From assembly GCA_947450325.1 (NCBI GenBank), contig CANFUT010000016.1:1-64000 (forward strand): a DNA stretch of 64,000 nucleotides. Reading direction: 5' to 3'. The translations under genes and the position numbers were made by a program. Under the pieces are notes generated by a model. That model did not search any database, was not told the DNA's origin, and saw nothing but the letters and a program-made list of their open reading frames with translations. The stretch comes from Flavobacteriia bacterium (GTDB taxonomy: Bacteria; Bacteroidota; Bacteroidia; Flavobacteriales_D; Crocinitomicaceae). Below are positions 1-9,578 of the stretch, piece after piece (the stretch's first letter is position 1; each line of letters begins with the position of its first letter).

Positions 1-2
1 TT

Positions 3-92
3 AATGCAAAAATAAAAGCTTTCAGAGCTCAATTTAGAGGAGTCAGAAATGTTGGATTCTTTTTATTTAGATTAACCCAAATTTATGCTTGA
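3..92 (+). CDS. Possible 3' end of a coding region cut by the window edge
   Basis: An open frame enters from the left edge and stops at TGA 90-92, giving 29 residues rich in Arg, Phe and hydrophobic residues. It could be the C-terminus of a gene that starts outside the window, but so short a piece cannot be told from chance. No family is recognisable. Nothing else coding is visible between here and the tRNA terminator. Confidence 0.2.
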   Translation, partial: NAKIKAFRAQFRGVRNVGFFLFRLTQIYA

Positions 93-185
93 TTTTCTGT
101 GAAGTCCACAGAATTTTGACATGATCCGTAATAAAGCTATAGCATCAAAATTAATAAAAGTGCGAGAAAGAAAATGAGAGCAAAG

Positions 186-239
186 AAAAAAACCAGAGTT
201 CGGAACGTCGCTCTCGCTTTGTTTCTCACTCTGGTTTTT
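186..239 (-). terminator. Rho-independent terminator of the tRNA-Leu gene
   Basis: Arms AAACCAGAGT (190-199) and ACTCTGGTTT (228-237) are exact reverse complements. Read on the minus strand, the hairpin is followed by a run of T. It begins directly 3' of the tRNA. The loop is long (28 nt). Confidence 0.6.
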
Positions 240-240
240 G

Positions 241-322
241 TACCCAGGGCGGGAATCGAACCCGCACACCTTGCAGTACTGGATTTTGAATCCAGCGCGT
301 CTACCAATTCCGCCACCTGGGC
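241..322 (-). tRNA. tRNA-Leu (anticodon CAA)
   Basis: On the minus strand the sequence folds as a class II tRNA. The acceptor stem GCCCAGG pairs with CCTGGGT (one G-U pair at the end). The D-arm contains AATTGGTAGA. The anticodon stem CTGGA/TCCAG holds the loop TTCAAAA, giving anticodon CAA, which reads the leucine codon TTG. A short variable arm (ACT-GCAA-GGT) and the T-arm GCGGG-TTCGATT-CCCGC follow. CCA is not encoded. The gene stands alone, with its own promoter upstream (358-387) and a terminator directly downstream. Confidence 0.95.
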
Positions 323-357
323 GTGGACTTGGAACCGAAAAAATCGGTTAGCGAGGG

Positions 358-387
358 CAAAGATAGCGTTTTTATTCAAATTACAAA
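358..387 (-). promoter_or_regulatory. Bacteroidota-type promoter of tRNA-Leu
   Basis: On the minus strand TTTG (384-387) is followed after 18 nt by TATCTTTG (358-365). This matches both the -33 TTTG and the -7 TAnnTTTG consensus known for Bacteroidota. It lies about 35 nt upstream of the mature tRNA 5' end. Confidence 0.6.
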
Positions 388-440
388 TCTTTTCCCTAAC
401 ATTTTTTTAATCTAGGAAGTGATTTTTTAATAGATTAAAG

Positions 441-2519
441 TTACTTCAACAATTTGCAAACCATTTTTTGTCCTTTAACTTCGATTTCCAATAAATAAAC
501 ACCTGTTTGCAAACCTTCCAACCCTTTGATTTGAAGTTGATTTCCATTTTGGGAACTGATTTGCACAGATTTTTCTTCTATCAATCTTCCCGTTTGATCC
601 ATCAGTTTATATTGAATTGTTTGATTGAAATCAGCGCTGAATTTCACTGCCACTTGATCTTTGAATGGATTTGGAAAAGCTTGATTTGCTAAGTTTTGAA
701 AATTAGTTTCGTCGATGCCAGTAAAACTACAACTATTCAATGTTCCCGGCATGTTGATGTCCAACCAATCCAACCTGCGTTGCAACCAATCTTTCAATCT
801 TTGCACTTCTTCCGCATAAGATTGAGATGGCGCTTGTACTTCGCTTGTTCCAGTTGCGAGACCTAGATTGCTCCAAGTTTCAAAATGCCAAGCTTGACTT
901 TCATTGACTTTCTCGGCAACGGAATCAATTTTTTGATTTAAATAGGATTCTTGTAAAATGGTTCTGCGCAAATCATCATATCTGCAACGCAATTCGTCTC
1001 TAAACGTTGAATCTTCCAACAATCGAATGTACCAACCTGGAGCGTCAATATCTTGGTCCACATTTCCATACATAAATTCAGAACCATCTTCAGAACCTGA
1101 CCACATGTCTTTCAAAGCCCAATCAAAATCCCAAACTGGACCAGCTTTTAATTTTCTGACTGTTCCATCTGCATGGTCTTTGTCTTTATAGAAAAATCGA
1201 CTTTTTTTGAATCCATCTACGTTTCTTGCTAATTCATTGATAATAAAATAGTCAATGAAAGTCGGAACACTGATGTATTTTCTGTAACCAATTGCTGTAT
1301 CTGCAAAATCAGGACCATACAAAGCGGTTTCAAAATCATTGATAAATCCTTGGATATACGCTTTTTGTTCAGGCACAATTACTGCGGGATCAGGATAATA
1401 ATAGACCATGTGTACATCAACCGTAGGAAATCCAATCGGGTGATAATTCAATAACCACGAATTGGAATTGTCCCAATAATCAAATTTCAAAATATAACCA
1501 CCAGTCAAATTTTGACCTGTCGTTTCATTGATATCTAACTTTGAAATGTCAATTCGATTTGAATCGCGTTTGATTTTTTCCGTCAATAAATAAATACCTC
1601 TGTATTCGCCATTGATAACAACGTCTACCAACCTGCATCTTGTTGAATAGTGTCCCATTGTATCAAATAAATGGTAAGGTAAAATGTTTCTAGCGAATGA
1701 TTTATCATTATAATTTGCAATGAGTTGCCAATCATGTTCTGCAGGCATTCCGAGAATTGTGGAATCAATAGCGTTTCCATTGACATCTTGCAACTCTAAC
1801 GCATACGGTTTTTGAGGCAATGAAGCTGAATAATTTCCCCTAATTTCAATGCCTATTTTTCCATTGTATTCATTTTTTTGGTCAAAAATATGATTTCTAA
1901 CACCTTCACCGTTATAAATAATTCCCATATCCGCTAAAATTTTGGGTTCATCGACAATTGTTTGTCCGTTGGTATTGATGATCACAATCGGCAAATCAGA
2001 TTCAGTAAATTGGAAATAAGTTGCAGGTGTAGTTCCGAAAGAAAGGGTAAAATCTTGCAAAAATCCTTGGTCAGCGCCATAATTATCATGAATTCTCAAA
2101 TACCATGTTCCATTTGGATTTTGACCGTTATTAACCAATCCCATTTGACCCATCGGTTTGAAGGTTCCCGTAAATGGCGCAATTCCAGAAGCAAATGATG
2201 CTGTCACATCAGAACGCATGCAGGTATTTTGAAAATTATCATCTCCTCCACCAATATTGGCAATTAAAGTTACAACGGTTCCATCAGGCGAAACCAAAGT
2301 AATATCTAAATCAGCCAAATACGTATGCGTCAGATTGATGCACACTTGCTCTAAACCAAAAGATGTAATGTTGATATTGGAAGGAAGACCCGAAACATTT
2401 ACAGGAACATTAATCGTTTGTAAATCAAGGATTGAATCACTTCCACCAGTAAACGACTGACCAAAAATAGTATTGGATGTAAAAACAAAAAATACCGTTA
2501 TAGCTAATATTAACTTCAT
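441..2519 (-). CDS. Secreted CotH-kinase family protein with P-domain and T9SS sorting domain
   Basis: The 692-aa protein has an N-terminal signal peptide ending near FGQ (residues 18-20). Residues about 30-165 resemble a proprotein-convertase P-domain-like beta-sandwich (LADLDITLVSPDGT, then NPNGTWYLRIHDN). Residues about 175-560 look like the CotH protein-kinase-like family (GIEIRGNYS, KPYALEL, DWQLIANYNDKSFARNIL, GEYRGIYLLTEKI, GPVWDFDWAL). The last 80 residues form a T9SS type A sorting domain (AFPNPFKDQVAVKF, ending KMVCKLLK). The expected location is the cell surface or outside the cell. CotH proteins phosphorylate extracytoplasmic proteins in spore coats; the substrate here is unknown. 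ATG start; no obvious operon partner, although a DUF58 gene lies 52 bp upstream on the same strand. Confidence 0.85.
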   Translation of the reverse strand: MKLILAITVFFVFTSNTIFGQSFTGGSDSILDLQTINVPVNVSGLPSNINITSFGLEQVCINLTHTYLADLDITLVSPDGTVVTLIANIGGGDDNFQNTCMRSDVTASFASGIAPFTGTFKPMGQMGLVNNGQNPNGTWYLRIHDNYGADQGFLQDFTLSFGTTPATYFQFTESDLPIVIINTNGQTIVDEPKILADMGIIYNGEGVRNHIFDQKNEYNGKIGIEIRGNYSASLPQKPYALELQDVNGNAIDSTILGMPAEHDWQLIANYNDKSFARNILPYHLFDTMGHYSTRCRLVDVVINGEYRGIYLLTEKIKRDSNRIDISKLDINETTGQNLTGGYILKFDYWDNSNSWLLNYHPIGFPTVDVHMVYYYPDPAVIVPEQKAYIQGFINDFETALYGPDFADTAIGYRKYISVPTFIDYFIINELARNVDGFKKSRFFYKDKDHADGTVRKLKAGPVWDFDWALKDMWSGSEDGSEFMYGNVDQDIDAPGWYIRLLEDSTFRDELRCRYDDLRRTILQESYLNQKIDSVAEKVNESQAWHFETWSNLGLATGTSEVQAPSQSYAEEVQRLKDWLQRRLDWLDINMPGTLNSCSFTGIDETNFQNLANQAFPNPFKDQVAVKFSADFNQTIQYKLMDQTGRLIEEKSVQISSQNGNQLQIKGLEGLQTGVYLLEIEVKGQKMVCKLLK

Positions 2520-2571
2520 GTAAACCTAATTATTTGTTCACAATGTAAGAATTTACGGTAAAATAGCCAGC

Positions 2572-3903
2572 CTAAATTACGCCTCTAGCTTTTAATTCTA
2601 AGTATTTATTGATGGTAGTTATCGACAAATCTTCCGGTCGAGTTAAAATCGTTTGAATTCCGTTTTGGCGCAATTCTTTGGCGATAACCATTTTCGTGGT
2701 AATCAGTTTTTCTGCAACCGCAGATTGATAAATCTCTTGCACTGTATCAATGCGTTGAAAAGCTACATCTTCTAATTCATTATTTTGGAAAAACACAACC
2801 ACCAAAACATGCCGTTGATTGATTTTTTTCAATATTGGAAGCGCCCTTTTCATGGCGAATTCACTTTCGAAATTGGTGTAAAGCATCAAAAGAGAGCGAG
2901 ACTTCACCGTTTGACGAATTGATTCATACAACAATTCATAACTCGATTCCTTGAACTGTGTTTTTTGGTTGTAAAGCAGATTTAGAATTCTTCTCAAATG
3001 TCCATTGGAACGATCTGCAGCTAACTGAGTTCCCATTTTATTGGAAAAAGTAATCAAACCTGCGCGGTCGCCTTTTCGAAGGGCAATATTGGAGAAAACC
3101 AACGCAGAATTAATGGCATAATCCAATATGGTCATGTTTTCAAATTCCATTTGCATATTTCTACTTTTGTCAATCAAAGCATAAATATTTTGCGAACGTT
3201 CTTCTTGATATTGATTGACCATCAATTCATTGCGTTTACTTGTCGCTTTCCAATTGACAGTTCTCAAATCATCGCCTTGCACATAGTTTTTGATTTGCTC
3301 AAATTCATGGTTATTTCCAATTCTTCTCACTTTTTTGATTCCTCGTGCTTGTGTTTGTTGATGAAAAACCTTTAATTCATACTGTTTCATCTGTAAAATC
3401 GAAGGAAAAACTTGTACGCTTTGTGACAAAGGATATTCAATTTTCCTTTTGATCAAAAATAAACTGGACGATAAATAAATCAAGACATCACCGAATGAAA
3501 ATTCACCACGTTGTTTGGGTGTAAATTCATAGGTAAAGGTTTTGGTGTTGCTGGGCATTAAGAAGGCAGTATATTCCTTTTGTCTGACTTGTAATTGAAT
3601 TGGAAAACCTTCAATCAAAGCAAAATTAATTGGTTGATTGCTTTTATTTGTCACTGAAATTGTAACGGTATTTGAATCACCCAAATTCAATAAATTGTCC
3701 ACTTTTCGTGTTACCTCAATTGGTTTTTCATTCACAAAAGTGATAATAACATCAATCAAAACAGCACAAAACAAAGCCAACAAAGCGACGTTCGACACAA
3801 AAAACATCCACGGATATATTGTCGCGCAGCAATACGAAGCAATTACGATTGCTAGCAACACAAAGAAAAACCGTGTCAAAAATATATGCCGAAGGAAACT
3901 CAT
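2572..3903 (-). CDS. DUF58 domain-containing membrane protein
   Basis: The 443-aa protein starts with two transmembrane helices in residues 10-55, followed by a beta-rich region. The diagnostic DUF58 segment (GDDLRTVNWKATSKRNE, near residues 215-232) leads into a von Willebrand A-like fold (ALIDKSRNM). It lies 2 bp downstream of the MoxR gene and is the last gene of the five-gene operon. MoxR-DUF58 pairs are generally thought to act as chaperone-like assemblies for envelope proteins or metal-dependent enzymes. The specific client is unknown. Confidence 0.88.
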   Translation of the reverse strand: MSFLRHIFLTRFFFVLLAIVIASYCCATIYPWMFFVSNVALLALFCAVLIDVIITFVNEKPIEVTRKVDNLLNLGDSNTVTISVTNKSNQPINFALIEGFPIQLQVRQKEYTAFLMPSNTKTFTYEFTPKQRGEFSFGDVLIYLSSSLFLIKRKIEYPLSQSVQVFPSILQMKQYELKVFHQQTQARGIKKVRRIGNNHEFEQIKNYVQGDDLRTVNWKATSKRNELMVNQYQEERSQNIYALIDKSRNMQMEFENMTILDYAINSALVFSNIALRKGDRAGLITFSNKMGTQLAADRSNGHLRRILNLLYNQKTQFKESSYELLYESIRQTVKSRSLLMLYTNFESEFAMKRALPILKKINQRHVLVVVFFQNNELEDVAFQRIDTVQEIYQSAVAEKLITTKMVIAKELRQNGIQTILTRPEDLSITTINKYLELKARGVI

Positions 3904-3905
3904 AA

Positions 3906-5009
3906 TTATCTTGGAACTTCTATCATTTGAATAATTTCAGCGATTACTTCTTCTGGTTGAACACCTTCCATTTCTGCCTCCGGCGTAAGTATTAATCTGT
4001 GGTTTAAAACGTGTGGTGCCACAAATTGAATGTCTTCAGGAGTAACGAAATCTCTTCCGCGAATGGCAGCGACAGCTTTCGAAGCTTTCAACATGGAAAG
4101 AGAAGCTCTTGGAGATCCACCTAAGTATATCTTACCGTGATTTCTCGTTTTGAACGTCAGATTTGCGATGTATTGCAATAAATTATCTTCGATAATAATT
4201 TTTTCAATCAATCCTTGAATTCTAGAAATATCTTGAACTGAGAATACCGCATCAACTTCATCCAAATTAGGCGTTTTGATGTTGTTCTTGTAACGTTTCA
4301 AAATTTCAGTTTCTTGCTCTAAATCTGGATAATTGATTTTAATCTTAAACAAAAAACGGTCTAATTGTGCCTCTGGAAGGTTGTAAGTTCCCTCTTGCTC
4401 AATTGGATTCATGGTTGCAATCACCAAAAATGGAAATTCCATCTCGTAGCGATTTCCATCATACGTAATTTGTCTTTCCTCCATTACTTCAAACAAAGCC
4501 GCTTGCGTTTTTGCAGGAGCACGGTTGATTTCATCGATCAAAACAATGTTGCTAAAAATCGGTCCACGACGGAAATTGAAACTTGAATCTTTCATATTGA
4601 AAACGGATGTTCCCAAAACGTCCGAAGGCATCAAATCTGGCGTAAACTGAATTCTCGAAAACTGGATATCCAATGCTTTCGACAAAACTTTAGAAGACAA
4701 AGTTTTCGCAACTCCTGGCACTCCTTCCAACAAAACATGTCCGTTAGAAAAAATTCCAGTCATTAATAACTCAACCATTTCTCCTTGTCCAATCACAAAT
4801 TTGGACATTTCTTGGCGGACTTGATTGACTTTTTGTGCTACCCAAATCAGATCTTCATTTGATCTTTCAAAACCATAGCCAGATTTTGTTTCCTCGGAAT
4901 TCTCAACCGTTGAATCATCAATTTCAGATGAATTATTTGATTCAATATTTTCCTTTGGCATAAAAGCCTCATGTTCTGGGTTGATTTCTTGATTTTCTTC
5001 GTTTATCAT
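3906..5009 (-). CDS. MoxR-family AAA+ ATPase
   Basis: The 367-aa protein has Walker A GVPGVAKT at residues 96-103 and Walker B VLIDE at 156-160, followed by INRAPAKTQAALFEVMEE, typical of MoxR/RavA ATPases. Sensor 1 (VIATMNPIEQEGT) and the C-terminal lid (GGSPRASLSMLKASKA) are present. The first 45 residues are an acidic, Asn/Ser/Glu-rich extension before the usual start of the family, which may be disordered. The gene sits between DUF4350 and DUF58 genes, as in many Bacteroidota, and probably works with DUF58. ATG at 5009. Confidence 0.92.
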   Translation of the reverse strand: MINEENQEINPEHEAFMPKENIESNNSSEIDDSTVENSEETKSGYGFERSNEDLIWVAQKVNQVRQEMSKFVIGQGEMVELLMTGIFSNGHVLLEGVPGVAKTLSSKVLSKALDIQFSRIQFTPDLMPSDVLGTSVFNMKDSSFNFRRGPIFSNIVLIDEINRAPAKTQAALFEVMEERQITYDGNRYEMEFPFLVIATMNPIEQEGTYNLPEAQLDRFLFKIKINYPDLEQETEILKRYKNNIKTPNLDEVDAVFSVQDISRIQGLIEKIIIEDNLLQYIANLTFKTRNHGKIYLGGSPRASLSMLKASKAVAAIRGRDFVTPEDIQFVAPHVLNHRLILTPEAEMEGVQPEEVIAEIIQMIEVPR

Positions 5010-5033
5010 GCGATTTTATTTTGCGGTATTAAA

Positions 5034-6710
5034 CTAATTCATTTTTAAAAATGGTGCAATAAATTGCTCAAAATCTTTTTTACTATATCTGCTGATTTCC
5101 AAATGATTTATAGTCAACTTACGATTTCCTGTAAATTCAAACATGGTATTTCCGTTTGATACTTGAACGCCGATCAAATCATTGATTTCAAACTCTTTTT
5201 TACTGAAAAAATAAGGGTAAAATATCATTTTTCCACGTTCAACAACCAACAAATTCCTACTGAAAAGGATTATTCCCATTGTCAACACTAGAAATCCTAT
5301 TGGCCAAAATAATATTCCTGTTCCATTTGAAGAAGCCAACAAATAGAAACCTCTTAAAATGGCATTAATTCCAAGGAAAATAAAAGTTGTCGAAAGAATC
5401 ATTTGACGTTTAAAGACAATTTTCTTCTTCTCAGTCTTTTGTTTGATTTTATCTTTGATGATTCCTGTTTTAATGTAGAATGCGCGTTGCATTTTCGCTA
5501 CTTCTTGCACGTATTCATAGGTAACTGCATGCATTTTCTGATTTTCAAGCATGTTGACCAAATTCTCTACATCGGTAAATTTGACGCCACTTTTTTCTGA
5601 AAGCGCTTTAATTTCTTTGGTCTTATCTTGCTTCGAAAGATCGATAAAAAATTGTCGATTGATGTTGGCTCTGAAATTTCTGCGCATCACAATCAAAATA
5701 CTGTAAGGAGATTCTTGCTGTAAATAAATCGCGGTCATCGTATTGGCAAAATCCAAGGATCGATTTTTATTCTCAGGAATGTAGGGAACAATTGGCCAAT
5801 AGCGCTTAGATCTGAAAATCAAATATAAAATCACGCCAAGTATCGTCAACAAAAGCGCAATCAACAACTCCAATTTTTTAAATAGAAATTGCAATAAGCT
5901 GTTGTCTTTTCTGCCTTGATCTCCATCCACATCTTCCGTGCTGAAATCACCGATATCATCGCTCAATCTTCCCAATTCTAGCCAAACAACTCGTTTTTTC
6001 GGCGGAAATTGGTGAATTACACTTTGAGCATAATTGAAACCATCTTTCGTTAACATTTGATAGTTGTAAAACATCTCAGGATTGCTGTGTAAAAAAATGT
6101 GTCCTTTGCCAAATTTTAATTTCACAAAATTCGGTGTTTCCATAAACGAACTGATCGTGATAAAATTGGTGTCCTTGATATTGTATTCATTAAATATTTT
6201 CCAAACCCGCGCAACCGTGTCTGCCTGAAAAATGGCGCGCAGTGTATATTCGTCGTTTAAAGTATGCACTTTTACTTCATCATCAAAATACCATTCATTG
6301 TAACTATTGTAAAAGAAGTGCTGATTAATTGTATCAATTAAATCGTGGAAAGACAAAAGCAAATTCGATCCTTTTTTGACCTCACTCAAAATTGTATCAA
6401 ATTCTTCAGGATAAACACTGAATCTATCACCGACGAAAATATATGTACTATTTGAATCTTTTGATAAATAGTTAAGTGAATCATCAATCACAATATTTGA
6501 GTCACCATAACTGTCAAACATTGTTTTGAACAAATAAATACCCATTGGATCTTTGGATTCCAAAATGAATTCAGTACTCCAATCGTCTGAAACAAACTTG
6601 GGTTTTTGTTTACTTTCTTCTTTGTAATCAGTACCAGAAAAAAGATACACTATCAATACAATAAACAGAAGCAAAACCGCCCCTGCAATCGTGGCTTTTT
6701 GCTTATTCAT
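5034..6710 (-). CDS. DUF4350 domain-containing membrane protein
   Basis: The 558-aa protein has an N-terminal transmembrane helix (residues 8-25). An extracytoplasmic DUF4350-like domain follows (YLFKTMFDSYG, TYIFVGDRF, GSNLLLSFHDL, KLKFGKGHIFLHSNPEMFYNY). One helix lies near residue 285 (LLIALLLTILGVILYLIF) and a C-terminal two-helix region near residues 435-490. DUF4350 domains resemble glutamine-amidotransferase-like folds without the catalytic residues. The ATG overlaps the stop of the DUF4129 gene by 8 bp, so the two are translationally coupled. The C-terminal membrane part after residue 430 is longer than I expect for the family. Confidence 0.8.
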   Translation of the reverse strand: MNKQKATIAGAVLLLFIVLIVYLFSGTDYKEESKQKPKFVSDDWSTEFILESKDPMGIYLFKTMFDSYGDSNIVIDDSLNYLSKDSNSTYIFVGDRFSVYPEEFDTILSEVKKGSNLLLSFHDLIDTINQHFFYNSYNEWYFDDEVKVHTLNDEYTLRAIFQADTVARVWKIFNEYNIKDTNFITISSFMETPNFVKLKFGKGHIFLHSNPEMFYNYQMLTKDGFNYAQSVIHQFPPKKRVVWLELGRLSDDIGDFSTEDVDGDQGRKDNSLLQFLFKKLELLIALLLTILGVILYLIFRSKRYWPIVPYIPENKNRSLDFANTMTAIYLQQESPYSILIVMRRNFRANINRQFFIDLSKQDKTKEIKALSEKSGVKFTDVENLVNMLENQKMHAVTYEYVQEVAKMQRAFYIKTGIIKDKIKQKTEKKKIVFKRQMILSTTFIFLGINAILRGFYLLASSNGTGILFWPIGFLVLTMGIILFSRNLLVVERGKMIFYPYFFSKKEFEINDLIGVQVSNGNTMFEFTGNRKLTINHLEISRYSKKDFEQFIAPFLKMN

Positions 6711-7572
6711 GTTTATCTTTTAAATTTTCATAATTTTTCTGCAGGTGTGGAACCAAGGATAAATATTCATTTTCTCCAATATCATAATCACCATACCACA
6801 CTAAATCGTAAATTCGTACGCTTTCATAGAAATCTGCATATCCATCTTTACCAGACATTTGAATTAAATAATCAAAGTTGGTCAAATCTTTTTTCCATTT
6901 TATTTTTCGAAGACGAATAGATTCTTTTAAAATAAACGTAAACCAAATACGAACACATTCTCGGTAATTATTTTCAGCCATAGCAGCTTCTAGACGTAAC
7001 TCTAATTCTGTTTTTGGAATTAACTCGGGGTTCCAATCGGCTGGTGAAAAATTTCCTTGAGTTGGAGCTGGAACGTATCTGTAATTTTTGACTATTAAAT
7101 AAGTAATCCACGCCAATAACAAAATCCCCAAAATGATTAAAATAACTTTCCAAACGAAAGGTGAAATAGTTGGTCCATTTACATTTGGAATATTTGGTGG
7201 TGAAATTTGTGGTGGATCAATATCTAATTTTTCTGGCTCTGAAATTTTTGGGTCATATTTTTTGTCGCCCGTTGAACCACCTCCACCATTTCCATGCAAG
7301 TTTTTTGCATCTCTAGATCTTTGAATGTCTTTCGGATCGTATTCTAGACCAGTATATTCGTCCTCATCATATTCATCGTCTTCGAATTTTTCCATCGAAG
7401 TGGGTTCGTCGTAGTTATTTTCTGGTCCTCGATACTTTTTATCTTTAATGTAATTATATTCTCGCTTGAATTTTTGGTACGATGGTTTGTTGACCTCATT
7501 TTTCTGAGCCAAAGTATTGCTGATGCAAAATATCAATATGTACGAAAAATATTTACTCAAAATCTGTGTCAT
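6703..7572 (-). CDS. DUF4129 domain-containing membrane protein
   Basis: With ATG at 7572 the protein is 289 aa and begins with a clean signal peptide (MTQILSKYFSYILIFCIS, cleavage near LAQ). The longer frame would start at a TTG further inside the upstream gene. A low-complexity acidic and Pro/Gly-rich stretch (residues about 60-130) precedes one transmembrane helix near 140-160. The cytoplasmic DUF4129 domain ends the protein (ELRLEAAMAENNYRECVRIW, LVWYGDYDIGENEY). It overlaps the SpoIIM-like gene by 20 bp and the DUF4350 gene by 8 bp. DUF4129 is a usual member of the MoxR/DUF58 operon in Bacteroidota. Confidence 0.8.
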   Translation of the reverse strand: MTQILSKYFSYILIFCISNTLAQKNEVNKPSYQKFKREYNYIKDKKYRGPENNYDEPTSMEKFEDDEYDEDEYTGLEYDPKDIQRSRDAKNLHGNGGGGSTGDKKYDPKISEPEKLDIDPPQISPPNIPNVNGPTISPFVWKVILIILGILLLAWITYLIVKNYRYVPAPTQGNFSPADWNPELIPKTELELRLEAAMAENNYRECVRIWFTFILKESIRLRKIKWKKDLTNFDYLIQMSGKDGYADFYESVRIYDLVWYGDYDIGENEYLSLVPHLQKNYENLKDKHE

Positions 7573-9493
7573 TTTCTTGGTAACGATTTCGTTTACCAAA
7601 TTTTAAGAACGCCTTTTTTAGACCGCTTGCAGTTTCTTTTTCATATTCATTATAACCAATGAATGTCATGCTAATGATCCAAAGTGGTAAAACGAGGAGT
7701 AAAAATAAAATGTATATCAATTGTCGAACGATATTTGCCCAAAACATGCGATCTCCTCCCAACGCTTCAGCAACATCTTTAGTGAAATCGGCGAGCAAAT
7801 CCAATAAATCGGGCATCATTGGTTCAGTAATATTGATGATACTTGTGGGATCAAAATTTTCACGAATACTTAAAACCAATGCAATTGGCTGCATAAACAA
7901 TGCAAAAATTAGTGTGAAAATAACAATATTTAAGAGTGAAATTCCATAAGAGCGGGCGCTAAATGTCCATCCCTTTCCAATGGCGTTTTTGATAGAAAAA
8001 TCAGCAATTCCAGGAATAATTCCATTTAAAAACACAAAAGGCAGTAATAGAATTAAGATGATGTACCAATACCATGGAATAAACGCTAGCGAGAAGAATA
8101 ATAGAAAATTACCTAACCAAATCAATAGTATTTTTTGTTTGGCAAAAGAGAAAAATGCTCGCCAACTGAAATCTTCATCTTTTATTTTGAATGCAAACAA
8201 AACGCCTAAAAACATTCCACTGATGACAAAGGACCAAGCTAAATTCACAATCCAGTCTTGTAAATTCGTGAATCCAAAACCTGTCATGATTTCCATTTGT
8301 TTCGACCAATCAAACCAATGTTCAGTCGCCATTAAATTTGCATGATTTTCATTTTGAAAATAAACCAAAACTAAAATTATCGGGAACAAAATTCTAAAGT
8401 TGACTTTTGAAATTTTGGTAAAATGAATGTTGTAAAATCGAAATGTATCTGAAATAATTTCCCCGAAATTTCTGATTTTCGATAAGTCAAATTTCACTGG
8501 TGGAAAATAGTTGATTAAGTCTTTTTCTTCCAACAATTCTGGATGCTTTCGAGCAACAATCATTGGATAAATGATGTAATAAAATAAGATGATTCCAAAC
8601 GAAAGACCAATAAGCACCCATTTTGACCATTCTGGCAAATCCATGTAATTTCGCGTCACATAGCTTTCTAAATAACCAGCAAATACAAAAAATGGAACCA
8701 AGCTCATCATGATTTTTAAACCTCTTTTTGCAGAAATTTGCAAGGATTGAAGTCGCGTATAATTTCCAGGAAAAAGCCATCCATTTCCCATCGTTATTCC
8801 AGCGCCTGCGGCTAAAACGATGGAAGAGATTTCAAATGCTCCATGAATCCAAATTCCTAAAAATGAGGTAATCAATAAGCCTTTGGTAGCAAAGAAATAT
8901 TGAAATGAACCAACCATCATTGCGTTTTTGAAGAGCAAAATATGAGTCCCAACAGTGAAGAAGATTCCAAAAATAAATGTCAAAAATGCGACTTTGATAT
9001 TGTTAGTTGTGATATCAATAAACATTTGCATTTGCGTTCCACCTTTATAAACTGCCAGCGGATCTCCATTTGAAATATTTTCATTGGTCATTTCTACATA
9101 TTGTTTCGACAATACGAGTCCAGTAAAATTTGGGTAAAAATGCGTAGTTATTGCCGATAGAGCTGCCCAGATTAAAAAGACGACCAAGGCAAAAAGCAAA
9201 TTTCGTCTCGACTTATAAATTTCCAACGGAAGAGAAACCCTCCAAACGGTTAGAAACTTTTTGAATGTTTCCGCTTTTTTCAAGTGAACTCCTGTGTAAA
9301 CACGCTGAGCCAATTGATTTAGGTAAACTCTAACTGTTCTTCTTTGGTAAAAAGTTTGGGCATAACTGAGATCGTCAGTGATATCCATGTATAAATCACT
9401 CAACTCAGTAGGATCGCTCGATTCACTTTCAGAAAGTTTTTCGAAGCGATTCCATTTTTCCTTATTTTGTTCTATGAAGGAGGTTTCTTTCAT
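7553..9493 (-). CDS. SpoIIM/DUF95-family integral membrane protein with an extra C-terminal membrane module
   Basis: Residues 1-335 match the stage II sporulation protein M (DUF95) family as found in non-sporulating Bacteroidota: a soluble N-terminus (ELSDLYMDITDDLSYAQTFY), then several membrane helices with the conserved loops GSFQYFFATKGL and IWIHGAFEISSIVLAAGAG. Residues 336-646 form a second module with at least five further helices (for example LLIWLGNFLLFFSLAFIPWY). At 646 aa the protein is about twice the usual length. It is the first gene of the operon and has a good promoter directly upstream. It may be a fusion of two membrane proteins or scaffold components. Confidence 0.82.
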   Translation of the reverse strand: MKETSFIEQNKEKWNRFEKLSESESSDPTELSDLYMDITDDLSYAQTFYQRRTVRVYLNQLAQRVYTGVHLKKAETFKKFLTVWRVSLPLEIYKSRRNLLFALVVFLIWAALSAITTHFYPNFTGLVLSKQYVEMTNENISNGDPLAVYKGGTQMQMFIDITTNNIKVAFLTFIFGIFFTVGTHILLFKNAMMVGSFQYFFATKGLLITSFLGIWIHGAFEISSIVLAAGAGITMGNGWLFPGNYTRLQSLQISAKRGLKIMMSLVPFFVFAGYLESYVTRNYMDLPEWSKWVLIGLSFGIILFYYIIYPMIVARKHPELLEEKDLINYFPPVKFDLSKIRNFGEIISDTFRFYNIHFTKISKVNFRILFPIILVLVYFQNENHANLMATEHWFDWSKQMEIMTGFGFTNLQDWIVNLAWSFVISGMFLGVLFAFKIKDEDFSWRAFFSFAKQKILLIWLGNFLLFFSLAFIPWYWYIILILLLPFVFLNGIIPGIADFSIKNAIGKGWTFSARSYGISLLNIVIFTLIFALFMQPIALVLSIRENFDPTSIINITEPMMPDLLDLLADFTKDVAEALGGDRMFWANIVRQLIYILFLLLVLPLWIISMTFIGYNEYEKETASGLKKAFLKFGKRNRYQENDTDFE

Positions 9494-9506
9494 TTTTCGT
9501 TGAACG

Positions 9507-9535
9507 TAAATATACTTTAATTTTCAATTGTCAAA
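9507..9535 (-). promoter_or_regulatory. Promoter of the SpoIIM/DUF4129/DUF4350/MoxR/DUF58 operon
   Basis: On the minus strand TTTG (9532-9535) is separated by 17 nt from TATATTTA (9507-9514). This is a -33/-7 pair with one mismatch in the last base of TAnnTTTG. It lies 13 nt upstream of the ATG at 9493, which predicts a leader of fewer than 10 nt. Confidence 0.5.
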
Positions 9536-9578
9536 GTTTTGCAACAACAAAAAATACAGAAAATATTTATTCATTAAG

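Noticed and set aside
137-410. Open frames of about 65-80 codons over the tRNA-Leu region on both strands
   Set aside because: They run through the tRNA and its terminator and show no protein-like features.
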